This document shows positions 6,737 through 6,907 of a DNA stretch of 6,907 nucleotides, in pieces. Below the pieces are notes generated by a model. That model saw only the letters and a list, made by a program, of their open reading frames with translations, had not been told where the DNA came from and did no database searches. The stretch's first letter is position 1; each line of letters begins with the position of its first letter. The position numbers and the translations under genes were made by a program. This DNA is from an uncultured Selenomonadaceae bacterium (GTDB lineage: Bacteria > Bacillota > Negativicutes > Selenomonadales > Selenomonadaceae): contig CATYZV010000098.1 of assembly GCA_958415865.1 (NCBI GenBank), positions 1 to 6,907 of the forward strand, read 5' to 3'.

Positions 6737-6782
6737 CACTTTAGTTTTATATTAAGGGATAGGTTGAGCTAAGCTGCTTTAA

Positions 6783-6797
6783 TGATATTTATTATCA
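6783..6797 (-). promoter_or_regulatory. Candidate Fur box
   Basis: The minus-strand sequence TGATAATAAATATCA matches the Bacillus-type 7-1-7 Fur box TGATAATNATTATCA at 13 of the 14 specified bases, the only mismatch being the tenth position (A for T). It lies about 9-23 nt downstream of the start of transcription predicted from the promoter at 6813-6841. Bound Fur could there block initiation or early elongation when iron is plentiful. The AT-rich setting raises the chance of a spurious hit, but the near-perfect symmetry and the ChaN-family gene support it. Confidence 0.6.
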
Positions 6798-6812
6798 AAT
6801 ATAACGGTTTTA

Positions 6813-6841
6813 ATTTTATCAGAATGTAACCTCTATGTAAA
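6813..6841 (-). promoter_or_regulatory. Sigma-70-type promoter for the ChaN-family gene
   Basis: On the minus strand a -35 TTTACA (6841-6836, 5/6) is separated by 17 bp from a -10 TAAAAT (6818-6813, 5/6), which has an extended TGA at 6821-6819. Transcription would begin near 6806, leaving a leader of about 136 nt that contains the Fur-box-like site and the hairpin. The rest of the non-coding stretch 6671-6907 shows no further gene. Confidence 0.65.
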
Positions 6842-6890
6842 GTGAAATTTAATGATCAAAAATTAAAGGATAAAACTATAATTTTCCGAA

Positions 6891-6905
6891 TATATACAGT
6901 ATATA
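6891..6905. repeat. 15-bp perfect palindrome at the window edge
   Basis: TATATACAGTATATA is a perfect 7-1-7 inverted repeat centred on 6898. Its size and symmetry suit a dimeric repressor site, possibly for a gene beyond the window. It lies about 50 bp upstream of the -35 of the ChaN-family promoter. No regulator can be assigned, and it may be simple AT-rich sequence. Confidence 0.3.
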
Positions 6906-6907
6906 GA

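Noticed and set aside
6671..6739. N-terminal extension of the ChaN-family protein to an upstream start at 6739
   Set aside because: The extension precedes a normal signal peptide, has no ribosome binding site as good as GAAGGAG at 6678-6684, and spans a leader hairpin.

Overview
The window holds a compact, apparently complete system for importing and breaking down 2-aminoethylphosphonate (AEP, ciliatine), followed by an unrelated, convergently transcribed ChaN-family gene. The ribosome binding sites are strong Firmicute-type AGGAG sequences. The genes are of moderate GC with AT-rich spacers. A ChaN-family exported protein fits best in an organism with an outer membrane. Together these suggest a diderm Firmicute, probably of the Negativicutes (Selenomonas/Megamonas-like). 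That placement is inference, because the window has no rRNA or other marker gene.

Layout. Positions 1-163 are an AT-rich promoter region with four roughly 11-bp-phased hexamers resembling a PhoP/PhoB box, followed by a -10-like element. The plus strand then carries five genes: an ABC ATPase (164-943), a fused double-domain permease (946-2643) and a lipoprotein binding protein (2680-3699), which form the importer; then phnW (3817-4914) and phnX (4933-5700), which form the catabolic pair. The only sizeable gap inside the cluster (3700-3816) contains a strong hairpin with a short T-run. It may be a leaky terminator that sets the transporter-to-enzyme ratio. A long hairpin at 5715-5758, flanked by A and T runs, closes the cluster and also serves the gene coming from the other side.

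The minus-strand gene (5780-6670) encodes an exported ChaN/DUF399-family protein, a family linked to haem and iron uptake. Its upstream region has a good sigma-70-type promoter (TTTACA, 17 bp, TAAAAT with extended TGn) and a 15-bp site matching the Bacillus-type 7-1-7 Fur box at 13 of 14 specified bases. A 12-bp leader hairpin sits just before the ribosome binding site.

How the genes work together: the lipoprotein captures AEP, and the permease/ATPase moves it into the cytoplasm. PhnW transaminates it with pyruvate to phosphonoacetaldehyde plus L-alanine, and PhnX cleaves the C-P bond to give acetaldehyde and phosphate. The proposed Pho-type control (AEP cluster) and Fur-type control (ChaN gene) are separate and each suits its gene. 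I see no mobile element, CRISPR array, tRNA or rRNA. The system is of a known type; the regulatory sites are the least expected content.
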